Positions 6,854 through 12,581 of a DNA stretch of 12,581 nucleotides are shown one piece after another. The notes beneath the pieces were generated by a model that was given only the letters and a program-made list of their open reading frames with translations, was not told the origin of the DNA and did no database searches. This DNA comes from an uncultured Sulfurovum sp. (GTDB taxonomy: Bacteria; Campylobacterota; Campylobacteria; Campylobacterales; Sulfurovaceae): NCBI GenBank assembly GCA_902727905.1, contig CACVAR010000392.1:1-12581 (forward strand). The letters run 5' to 3'. A program made the position numbers and the translations under genes. Numbering within the stretch: the stretch's first letter is position 1; every line of letters begins with the position of its first letter.

Positions 6854-8455
6854 TTAGTCTCCTTGTCTACATTGGTTAATAGGTTTATCAATGGTCTCTA
6901 TATCAAGCTCTGCTTCTTTGAAATTTTGATTAAATTTTAGAATTTTATAGAGTTCGTTAACACCATAGTCTTCTAATGTTCCACCTTTAACAATTAGTTT
7001 CTTTATTTGGTTATATTGTTTACTACTGAGTGTAAAGACTTTTAATTTATCCATACCATAGGGGTATTTTACTCCTATATCAAGTAAGTTAGAAGAAGAT
7101 TTTTGCTTGTCGTCATTAGGTTGTAACATAATGACCTTCCCTTTTCTATCTAAGCTAATTGCAACGATATAGTCAGTATTTCTTTGGTCTTTTATTTGTA
7201 CGGTAAGTCTTTCACCCTTACAAAATTGACCTACTGTTTTACGATTATCATTCAGGACACTCACATCAATTTTCCCAATGCCTTTGAGTTTAAAAAGTTT
7301 TAGAGCTAGCAAGTACTTTTTTAAGTCAGTATTATTTACTTCGGCATATACTTCTCCTGTGTAGCGAAAGATTTGGTATTTATTCCCCACTTTGACGATT
7401 TCAATATCATAGTTTTTCTTGTCAATGACAATTTCACTACTAATTTTTGTGATTTCTCTAACAGATGTTTTAACTCTGATTTTATCTTTTTGTTGAAGGG
7501 TAATGTTTTTATGATTAGCCTTAAAAACAGTTTGGTTTGCCAGTCTATCATTGGAAGGGTAGACGACAAAAGCTTTAGCTGTATCTTCAGTATGTAGACA
7601 CTCTTGAAGTTCTTTTTTTGTAATTTTATTATCTCTGTTTTGATTAGCAGTTTTTAAACACTTTTCAACGACTAAAGAGAATTTACCTCTTTTTAGGCGA
7701 TCATCTTCTGCTACTGTTTTGTCTGTTCCTCCTGCTGAGAAGAAGATGAGATTATTGTACTCTTTTTGATGATGTTTTTCTTTGTGGGTACGCTCTTTAA
7801 TTTTAGCAACTTCGGTATCATAATCAAGGTTAAGTTTGGTAGTAGGGATGAATTTCTTAGTACTATTTGAACTGTTTCTAAATAAGTTCCCTGAATAACA
7901 AGAATCACTTATCATGATAACTTGTACATTTTTATTGTCTAAATACTCAAAACCATAACCATTATTATCTCTTAAATCTCTTTTTGAGATAATGGCTGTT
8001 TTCCCTACTTTCTTGAAGTTGAAATCATAAGGAATTATCAGCCCTGAATTCTCCATTACTTTAATTAGTTCATTATTTTTATAAGATGGAGCAATTAATC
8101 TACTTTTATCATGAAGACTACTTCCATGTCCTGAGTAAAAAAAATAAACCACATCACCAGGCTGTGTTTTTTGGGCGACTTCTTTTAATTTATGTTGAAC
8201 ATTGGTTCTTGTAACACTTTTTTCTGTTAAGAGATGTATGTTTTGACTCGCTTTACTTCTGTTTCCATTATAATACATATTAGTAAGCTCATTAAAAAAA
8301 CTCTCTGCATCTTTTTTTGCATTGAGTCCTTTGATTCCTTCTTTATACTCTTCACAACATCCAATAATAATACCGTGATAAGTTGGGCTTTTTGACCAAG
8401 TTAATTGTGTCATGATTGCAAGTGCTATTCCAATTACTGCTATTTTGTTTTTCAT
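6854..8455 (-). CDS. Exported caspase-like protease with EF-hand-like loop and DUF4384-like C-terminus
   Basis: The protein has 533 aa from the chosen start. An ATG at 8467 would add MEIK and overlap the preceding gene, but GGAG inside that stretch is a well-placed RBS for ATG 8455, leaving a 2-nt gap. The signal peptide (about 1-21, ending TWS) precedes the caspase core: His110 in FFYSGHGSS and Cys186 in MISDSCYSGN, dyad intact. Between them lies a longer loop than in the neighbours. Residues 271-282 (NQNRDNKITKKE) fit an EF-hand calcium loop, with Asn, Asn, Asp and Glu at positions 1, 3, 5 and 12. The same DxNxDGxI-type insert is known in other bacterial caspases. A DUF4384-like region (about 415-510: GERLTVQIKDQ, YIVAISLDRKGKVIMLQPND) follows. 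It is second in the operon after the OmpA-like gene. Confidence 0.9.
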   Translation of the reverse strand: MKNKIAVIGIALAIMTQLTWSKSPTYHGIIIGCCEEYKEGIKGLNAKKDAESFFNELTNMYYNGNRSKASQNIHLLTEKSVTRTNVQHKLKEVAQKTQPGDVVYFFYSGHGSSLHDKSRLIAPSYKNNELIKVMENSGLIIPYDFNFKKVGKTAIISKRDLRDNNGYGFEYLDNKNVQVIMISDSCYSGNLFRNSSNSTKKFIPTTKLNLDYDTEVAKIKERTHKEKHHQKEYNNLIFFSAGGTDKTVAEDDRLKRGKFSLVVEKCLKTANQNRDNKITKKELQECLHTEDTAKAFVVYPSNDRLANQTVFKANHKNITLQQKDKIRVKTSVREITKISSEIVIDKKNYDIEIVKVGNKYQIFRYTGEVYAEVNNTDLKKYLLALKLFKLKGIGKIDVSVLNDNRKTVGQFCKGERLTVQIKDQRNTDYIVAISLDRKGKVIMLQPNDDKQKSSSNLLDIGVKYPYGMDKLKVFTLSSKQYNQIKKLIVKGGTLEDYGVNELYKILKFNQNFKEAELDIETIDKPINQCRQGD

Positions 8456-8457
8456 TT

Positions 8458-9285
8458 TTATCTCCATAATACTTCTACACGTCTACTAGAAGCTTCATTT
8501 TCGCTTCCACCACTACATTGATATTCATTATCCCCTATATTTTTGGCATAACCACTGTTACAAATAAGATCGCTCTCTCCCATTCCAAAGGTTTTAATTT
8601 TTCCCTTAGGGATATAGTCTTCTATATAACGCATGGTATTAGTAGCTCTTCTCTTTGAAAGAGACTCATTGAGCGTTGCGTTACCTACTGAACTCGCATA
8701 ACCTGTAATGGTAAATTGTGCATTTGGGTTATGAGAGAGCGTGTATTTGATTTTTCTAACTAAAGCGTCAATGTTTTTATTGCCTTGAACTTTATCTTTC
8801 CCATTGGCGAACTTAATAGGAACCAGTATAGCCGTTCCCTCCTCTAAACCTTTTTTATTTCCTGCATCTGCTTGAAAAGCTTGTAAGTTCTCTAAGTTAC
8901 CTTGGTTTCTTGAAATTTGAATTTCTACTAACCTATTATCTAATTCCCTAAGGTATTGAGCATTTTCTTGTTGAACATTGAGACTACTATATAAATCATT
9001 GTTTTGTGAGCGTAGTTGAGAAATTTTTTTTTCAAGTTTACGTATGGTTTGAATATTGAGTTCTCCTTCACTCAATTCATTGGCAATTAAAAAAATATTT
9101 GTATCAATTTGGATTTTACTAAAGTTACATAAGCCTTCTGCTTGTTTTAGTTTTTGATACTTCGAGCTGCCATATTGCATTGTTCGGCTCTCTTGCCACA
9201 ATTGATTGGCTCTCTCTTCTTCTTGTACCGTACAATCAGCAAATAAAACAGAGCTAAAGAGTAGAGGTAGTAGGGCTTTTTTCAT
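8458..9285 (-). CDS. OmpA-family peptidoglycan-binding protein
   Basis: The protein has 275 aa. A signal peptide (1-16, ending LFA) is followed by a Cys-rich helical module (about 17-65, with Cys18 and Cys53) that resembles the N-terminus of the protein at 10664-11161. A coiled-coil-like segment (about 75-127) leads to an OmpA C-terminal domain (about 152-275): ILVPIKFANGKDKV, FTITGYASSVGNATLNESLSKRRA, IKTFGMGES and SSRRVEVLWR. OmpA domains bind the diaminopimelate part of peptidoglycan. Here the usual GHTD is GYAS, so binding may be altered. There is no beta barrel, so this is a soluble periplasmic protein or a wall-attached adaptor. It is first gene of the caspase operon, with promoter at 9310-9338 and AAGGAAA before the ATG. 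It probably anchors or gates the caspases at the cell wall (inference). Confidence 0.88.
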   Translation of the reverse strand: MKKALLPLLFSSVLFADCTVQEEERANQLWQESRTMQYGSSKYQKLKQAEGLCNFSKIQIDTNIFLIANELSEGELNIQTIRKLEKKISQLRSQNNDLYSSLNVQQENAQYLRELDNRLVEIQISRNQGNLENLQAFQADAGNKKGLEEGTAILVPIKFANGKDKVQGNKNIDALVRKIKYTLSHNPNAQFTITGYASSVGNATLNESLSKRRATNTMRYIEDYIPKGKIKTFGMGESDLICNSGYAKNIGDNEYQCSGGSENEASSRRVEVLWR

Positions 9286-9309
9286 GGATTTCCTTTTTTA
9301 TGGTTTTCT

Positions 9310-9338
9310 TTTATACTAAATAGAGAGAAAAATTCCCC
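9310..9338 (-). promoter_or_regulatory. GGGGAA-N17-TATAAA promoter of the OmpA-caspase operon
   Basis: On the minus strand GGGGAA (9338-9333) is followed by 17 nt ending TTAG and then TATAAA (9315-9310), 24 nt before the ATG at 9285. The first G of the element is the last base of the TAG stop of the upstream caspase gene. Its GGGGAATTTTTC stretch matches that of 3270-3298. Read-through from the upstream gene is also possible because no terminator is visible in the 52-nt gap. Confidence 0.65.
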
Positions 9339-10591
9339 TACATCTCACGACTAACCCACAAAAGTTTAGAACCAACTATCTGATTAGATTCAATGAGATT
9401 CATCGCTTTTTTAATGTCAGCTACTTTTGAGAGTTCTCCGTTAGTTTGGTTATAGAGTTTTTGAAGTGCTAAGGCTGTGCTTTTGTTGACTACAAAGGCA
9501 CTTAGCATTTCCTCTCCTACAGGAGATGTTGATGTTAGAGCAAGAATCTTTTTGTTGGTGTTAGCATTAACATAAGGCATCTTTTGATTATTTGGATAGC
9601 TTAGTTCTAGTCTGTTACTTTCACCCATTTTAAAAAGTACAAAGTAACCAGCTCTTTTACTTTCTAAATGTATGGAGAATTTTTCACCTATAGGGTAGTT
9701 TTTAGAAGTTATGCCTTGGCTATTTTGAGCGTAGAGCTGAAAATCTTTTGATGGGGTAGCAAGGTTAAAAAGTTGTTCTTTAAGTGAAAAATGTGTGGGA
9801 CTAATACGAATGTCTTTTGTATAAGAGGGAAAGACAGTAAAGTTGTTTTTGGGTAGTATTATTGGTTTTTGAGGTAGTTTTCCATCATTATTCTTAATGT
9901 CATAAAGACAACTGTTAATGCTATTTCGTTTATGATTGTTAGCTAGACATCGGGTGATTGCCATAGAGAAGTAACCTCGTTTGTCAATGCTAGACTCAGA
10001 GGCGTAGTCACTGTAAGTGGTAGAAGAGAGGTAGATAAGATGTTCATAAGGGTAGGTTCCTCTTCTCGTTGGTTTGGGCGTGTAAAATGGTAGATTTGAA
10101 GGAGAATTAAAAACATTTTTGTAAGCACTACCTGAAAAACAGGCATCGAAAATGACAACGGTACGAACATTGTTTACATCTAATGTTCTAAAGAGTGGGG
10201 CTAAAGACTCTTTGATGACAAGGTATTGGTTATCTCCTGTGAGTAATGCTCCTGTGCCTTCAAGTCTTTTTTTGAGTTGAGGCTTATGTATATTGCCAGG
10301 ATCAAAAGGGCTACTACCATGTCCTGAGAAAAAGAGGTAAACCCAGTCGTTTTCTTTGGCATTGTCCACAATCTTTTGAAAGGCATCTATGATGTTTTTT
10401 GCCGTTGCATTGGTTCCATAAAGCTGTTGTCTATACTGAACCCCTTTGTTGGCTAAAAGTTGGTTCATGGCTACAGCGTCGTTTTCGGCTCCTATAAGGT
10501 TTCCGTTGTTAACACCAATGACAAGTGAATGCATTTGTGCTGGAAGTATGCTTATGCATAAAGTGAGTAGTAGAATGATTTTTTTTAGCAT
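9338..10591 (-). CDS. Exported caspase-like protease with DUF4384-like C-terminus
   Basis: The protein has 417 aa. The signal peptide (1-19, ending ILPA) is followed directly by the caspase core (MHSLVIGVNNG). Catalytic His91 lies in LFFSGHGSS and Cys151 in VIFDACFSGSA; the dyad is intact and the FDACFSG form resembles that of many bacterial peptidase C14 proteins. The post-Cys half (LIYLSSTTYSDYASES, GYFSMAITRCL) runs to about 225. A DUF4384-like region follows (about 297-400: NYPIGEKFSIHLESKRAGYFVLFKMGESNRLELSYPNNQ, then SAFVVNKSTAL). The ATG at 10591 has a strong AAGGGGGAA ribosome binding site at about 10599-10607. It is transcribed from a region divergent to the 10664 gene. It lies just upstream of the OmpA-caspase operon, which has its own promoter. 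Confidence 0.9.
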   Translation of the reverse strand: MLKKIILLLTLCISILPAQMHSLVIGVNNGNLIGAENDAVAMNQLLANKGVQYRQQLYGTNATAKNIIDAFQKIVDNAKENDWVYLFFSGHGSSPFDPGNIHKPQLKKRLEGTGALLTGDNQYLVIKESLAPLFRTLDVNNVRTVVIFDACFSGSAYKNVFNSPSNLPFYTPKPTRRGTYPYEHLIYLSSTTYSDYASESSIDKRGYFSMAITRCLANNHKRNSINSCLYDIKNNDGKLPQKPIILPKNNFTVFPSYTKDIRISPTHFSLKEQLFNLATPSKDFQLYAQNSQGITSKNYPIGEKFSIHLESKRAGYFVLFKMGESNRLELSYPNNQKMPYVNANTNKKILALTSTSPVGEEMLSAFVVNKSTALALQKLYNQTNGELSKVADIKKAMNLIESNQIVGSKLLWVSREM

Positions 10592-10624
10592 TAAAAGTTC
10601 CCCCTTTTTTTCTGAACTTATATG

Positions 10625-10630
10625 ATTATA
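10625..10630 (-). promoter_or_regulatory. -10 box of the 9338-10591 caspase gene
   Basis: TATAAT on the minus strand lies 33 nt upstream of the ATG at 10591. The hexamer 17 nt further upstream is TACAAC, so it lacks the GGGGAA element of the other promoters. No clear promoter is visible for the divergent gene starting at 10664. Confidence 0.45.
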
Positions 10631-10663
10631 TAGAGATTAAACTTATTGTTGTAGAATTATTTG

Positions 10664-11161
10664 ATGAAATTTATATATATTTTACTTTTAAGTACCGTTT
10701 TAAACGCAAGTTGTAGTCAAGAAGAAACAGAAGCTTCCAATGCATTTTTTTTTCAAGCAAGTGAAGCCAAAACGTTAGAAACACAGGTGGAATTACTGCA
10801 AAAATCTCTTGAAGCTTGTTTCTCTTATGAAGTAGAAGTCTCGCTCTTACTCTTAAAAGTAGACAAAAGTACTAACAGTAAAGAGAAAGAAACCCTTTAT
10901 GACGAACTACTAGAAAGCCTTTCAAACATTAAAAACAATGACGCTATGGTTAAAGCAATGCAAAACAAAATCAATAGGGAATTAGCCAAAATATATGCAG
11001 ATAAAAACCCTGAACTTTCTGTAATTTATAAACAAAAAGCAGACGCTAAAAAAGAAATTGAGGAGAAAAAAGAAAAAAACTACCTCCCATGGATTGTTTC
11101 CTTACTAGCATTACTACTATGGGCTTCATGGGATTTACTAAAAAAATGGGGAAAGTTCTAA
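10664..11161 (+). CDS. Exported helical protein with C-terminal membrane anchor
   Basis: The protein has 165 aa from ATG 10664; a TTG three bases earlier would add one residue and has no better RBS. A signal peptide (about 1-16, ending LNA) precedes a Cys-containing, Glu-rich helical module (SCSQEETEASNAFF...SLEACFSYEVEVSLLLL) that matches in spacing the N-terminus of the OmpA-like protein at 8458-9285. A charged helical stretch (about 75-137, TPR- or coiled-coil-like) leads to a C-terminal membrane segment (about 140-158, YLPWIVSLLALLLWASW) followed by KK. The predicted topology is a periplasmic helical domain held to the inner membrane by its C-terminus. The function is not recognised. It is followed 43 nt later by the VR3 caspase, whose promoter overlaps its last codons, so the two may work together. 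Confidence 0.75.
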   Translation: MKFIYILLLSTVLNASCSQEETEASNAFFFQASEAKTLETQVELLQKSLEACFSYEVEVSLLLLKVDKSTNSKEKETLYDELLESLSNIKNNDAMVKAMQNKINRELAKIYADKNPELSVIYKQKADAKKEIEEKKEKNYLPWIVSLLALLLWASWDLLKKWGKF

Positions 11162-11176
11162 AGTATTTAGTATAAT
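11148..11176 (+). promoter_or_regulatory. GGGGAA-N17-TATAAT promoter of the VR3 caspase
   Basis: GGGGAA (11148-11153, inside the last codons of the upstream gene), a 17-nt spacer ending TTAG and TATAAT (11171-11176) lie 28 nt before ATG 11205. AAAGGTA serves as the RBS. A 12-nt palindrome, TTAAAGCTTTAA (11184-11195), lies in the leader between the -10 and the RBS and could be an operator or chance in AT-rich DNA. Confidence 0.65.
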
Positions 11177-11204
11177 CAAAACATTAAAGCTTTAAAGGTA
11201 ACCC

Positions 11205-12356
11205 ATGCGACTCATCCTAATCTTACTCCTAACCATAAACCTACTTCAAGCCCAAAAACTAGCTTTGGTTATTGGAAACTCTAACTACCAACAAGGGTTT
11301 TTACCCAACCCCACCAAAGATGCTGACTTAATAGCCCAAAACCTAAGGTCGGTAGGCTTTTCTGTAACGCTTAGAAAGAATCTAAAAACAGCTTATGACA
11401 TGGAAGAGGTGATTAACACTTTTGCTAAAACACTTAGTAGCGATGATATAGCCGTGGTTTACTACGCTGGTCATGGGGTGCAGTGTAATGGTAAAAACTA
11501 CCTTATGCCCACCAAAGCCAATGTGGCTAAAGGTGGGCAACTTAAAAGTAAAGCTGTTGATTTAGATTTTCTTACAGGTGGGGTAAGTGACATTAAACTA
11601 GCCATTGTAATGCTTGATGCTTGTCGAAACAATACCTTTCCTTCTTGTGGAAGAACAAGAAGCAGAGGATTGGTTCAGCCAAATGTAGAAAGTAATGGAG
11701 GGATGATTATCTCTTTTGCTACAGCATCCAATGAGATAGCCTTAGACGGCAATGGTAACCATAGCCCTTATGCTTTGGCGTTAACAAAGTTCATGAATCA
11801 GTCTATGCCTGTAGAGACTTATTTTAGAAAAGTAGGAGGGGAGGTTTTCCGTTCTAGTGAACAGCGACCGATGTTGAAGAACAGTTTTTATGGGAGCTTT
11901 TCTTTTGCTAAAAAGCCACAAGTAGGGTCGGTTCACCGACCAATAGTAGAAGCAGAAAAAGTTGATATTTCAACTTCTAAATGGATAACACCTAAAGATA
12001 GTGTTTGTAAAGCCAATGGTGGAGAAATAGATAAACATGGCGCTTGTAAAGCCAATTGGAATAATGCTAAAAAGATTTGTTCGGCTAGTGGAGGGCAGTT
12101 ACCTAGTAGAGATGACTTAAAACAAGTGGTAGTTGATTGTGGTGGGATTGTAAATTCTGATTGGTTGGGGAAAGATGCAGAGAAAAATAAGAAAAATTCT
12201 TCTTATCAATCTTGCTATAAAGAAAAAGGTTTTAGTAGTTTTAATTGGACACGAGAAGAAAAAGATTCTTCTTACGCGTGGATTGTCGGTTTCGTCGATG
12301 GCGGTGACGGTTGGCGCTATAAGACAGATAACGGTTATGCCTTATGTGTCCGTTAG
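11205..12356 (+). CDS. Exported caspase-like protease with C-type-lectin-like domain and DGR variable region (copy 3)
   Basis: The protein has 383 aa. A signal peptide (1-16, ending LLQA) leads straight into the caspase core (KLALVIGNSNY). His90 lies in YYAGHGVQ and Cys140 in VMLDACRNN; FATASNEIALDGNGNHSPYALAL is the classic post-Cys motif of bacterial orthocaspases, more canonical than in the VR1 and VR2 proteins, from which this caspase half is clearly divergent. A linker (about 236-255) precedes a C-terminal domain (about 256-383) with five extra Cys residues, NWNNAKKICSASGGQLPSRDDL (a variant of the DUF1566 WxxAxxYC...WRLPxxxEL core), FNWTREEKDSS and terminal YALCVR. Variable residues are 357, 360, 362, 364, 365, 367-369, 371, 372 and 374-377. 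The divergent body and near-identical variable tail are best explained by a shared DGR template. Confidence 0.93.
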   Translation: MRLILILLLTINLLQAQKLALVIGNSNYQQGFLPNPTKDADLIAQNLRSVGFSVTLRKNLKTAYDMEEVINTFAKTLSSDDIAVVYYAGHGVQCNGKNYLMPTKANVAKGGQLKSKAVDLDFLTGGVSDIKLAIVMLDACRNNTFPSCGRTRSRGLVQPNVESNGGMIISFATASNEIALDGNGNHSPYALALTKFMNQSMPVETYFRKVGGEVFRSSEQRPMLKNSFYGSFSFAKKPQVGSVHRPIVEAEKVDISTSKWITPKDSVCKANGGEIDKHGACKANWNNAKKICSASGGQLPSRDDLKQVVVDCGGIVNSDWLGKDAEKNKKNSSYQSCYKEKGFSSFNWTREEKDSSYAWIVGFVDGGDGWRYKTDNGYALCVR

Positions 12357-12386
12357 TGTAAGAGACAGTATTTTTGACTTTTGTAA
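12264..12386 (+). repeat. DGR-type variable region VR3 with conserved 3' tail
   Basis: This is copy 3 of the 123-nt block. It is identical to VR2 outside 18 hypervariable sites, all at first or second codon positions. The conserved non-coding part after the stop (12357-12386) would be the region where the initiation-of-mutagenic-homing signal is expected in a DGR. An 8-bp hairpin (12409-12416 with 12424-12431, GGAAGAAA/TTTCTTCC) lies about 50 nt after the stop but is not present behind VR1 or VR2. Confidence 0.88.
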
Positions 12387-12470
12387 AAAAGAAAGAAAAA
12401 GCTTTTGAGGAAGAAAATGTTTCTTTCTTCCAACAGTTCGGCATAAATTAATAAAAACCATCCTATAAAG

Positions 12471-12496
12471 AATAGCTGAATCCAAAGCTATTTTTT
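12471..12496 (+). terminator. Rho-independent terminator-like hairpin after the VR3 caspase
   Basis: AATAGCT (12471-12477), an 8-nt loop, and AGCTATT (12486-12492) form a 7-bp stem followed by a T run to 12496. The stem is AT-rich and therefore weak. No coding frame is visible in 12357-12581. Past the terminator an imperfect inverted repeat (12522-12531 with 12542-12551, ATTTGAGTAT/GTATTCAAAT) may belong to the control region of the next gene. Confidence 0.6.
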
Positions 12497-12581
12497 AAAG
12501 ACATAGGAATATTGTTTAATTATTTGAGTATTTTGAAAAGAGTATTCAAATGACTAAATAAAAACTAAAATATATTTGGTC

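Noticed and set aside
8456..8467. Upstream ATG at 8467 as start of the second operon caspase
   Set aside because: It would put the GGAG ribosome binding site inside the coding region and overlap the OmpA-like gene; ATG 8455 is well spaced from that GGAG.
12409..12431. Hairpin behind VR3 as the conserved DGR 3' hairpin
   Set aside because: The 8-bp stem is absent behind VR1 and VR2, so it is not a shared DGR element; it may be chance in A/T-rich sequence.
1..12581. Template repeat or reverse transcriptase of the DGR within the window
   Set aside because: The fixed GCG-TGG core of the VR occurs only in the three VRs on either strand as far as I can see, and no protein has RT motifs. The core element must be elsewhere.

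Overview
The window is AT-rich and reads as Gram-negative. Nearly every protein carries an N-terminal signal peptide, one carries an OmpA-type peptidoglycan-binding domain and one a lipobox, so the gene products act in the periplasm or at the envelope. The TTTAG-TATAAT style of -10 region and the base composition suggest a Campylobacterota-like sulfur bacterium, but no marker gene proves this.

The theme is caspases. Seven proteins have the caspase (peptidase C14, metacaspase/orthocaspase-like) fold directly after an export signal. Six keep the His/Cys dyad. The seventh (4860-5525, minus) keeps the His but has Gln at the Cys position. They fall into two classes. The three plus-strand caspases (195-1340, 3390-4640, 11205-12356) end in a C-type-lectin-like domain of the DUF1566 type. 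Three of the minus-strand caspases (5535-6851, 6854-8455, 9338-10591) end in a DUF4384-like beta domain instead. Two small minus-strand proteins (2023-2544, 2567-3238) are stand-alone DUF4384-like proteins.

The main discovery is at the 3' ends of the three plus-strand caspases. They share a block of about 123 nt covering the last 31 codons plus about 30 nt of non-coding sequence. The copies at 4548-4670 and 12264-12386 differ at 18 positions and are identical at the other 105. All 18 differences lie at first or second codon positions where a template adenine explains the variation. This is the signature of variable regions (VRs) of a diversity-generating retroelement (DGR). The reverse transcriptase and template repeat are not in the window, so all three VRs would be remote targets. 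The loci look like exported proteases whose ligand-binding face is hypermutated.

Layout, left to right: the 3' end of an unrecognised gene (3-146); caspase-VR1 (195-1340); a RelE-type toxin-antitoxin pair (1483-2017); a minus-strand operon of a DUF4384-like lipoprotein and a second DUF4384-like protein (3238 to 2023); caspase-VR2 (3390-4640); an inverted REP doublet (4739-4833); a minus-strand operon reading OmpA-like protein, caspase, caspase, pseudo-caspase (9285 to 4860); another minus-strand caspase (10591 to 9338); a C-terminally anchored helical protein (10664-11161); caspase-VR3 (11205-12356); and a terminator-like hairpin (12471-12496).

Four of the transcription units share an unusual promoter: GGGGAA or GGGAAA exactly 17 nt upstream of a TAG-TATAAT/TATAAA box. 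This suggests one regulon containing two of the VR caspases, the DUF4384 lipoprotein operon and the OmpA-caspase operon. The simplest model, by inference only, is an envelope surveillance or self-killing network in which diversified sensor-caspases and fixed caspases respond to a common trigger. No intergenic stretch exceeds 300 bases. I see no rRNA, tRNA, CRISPR array or transposase gene.
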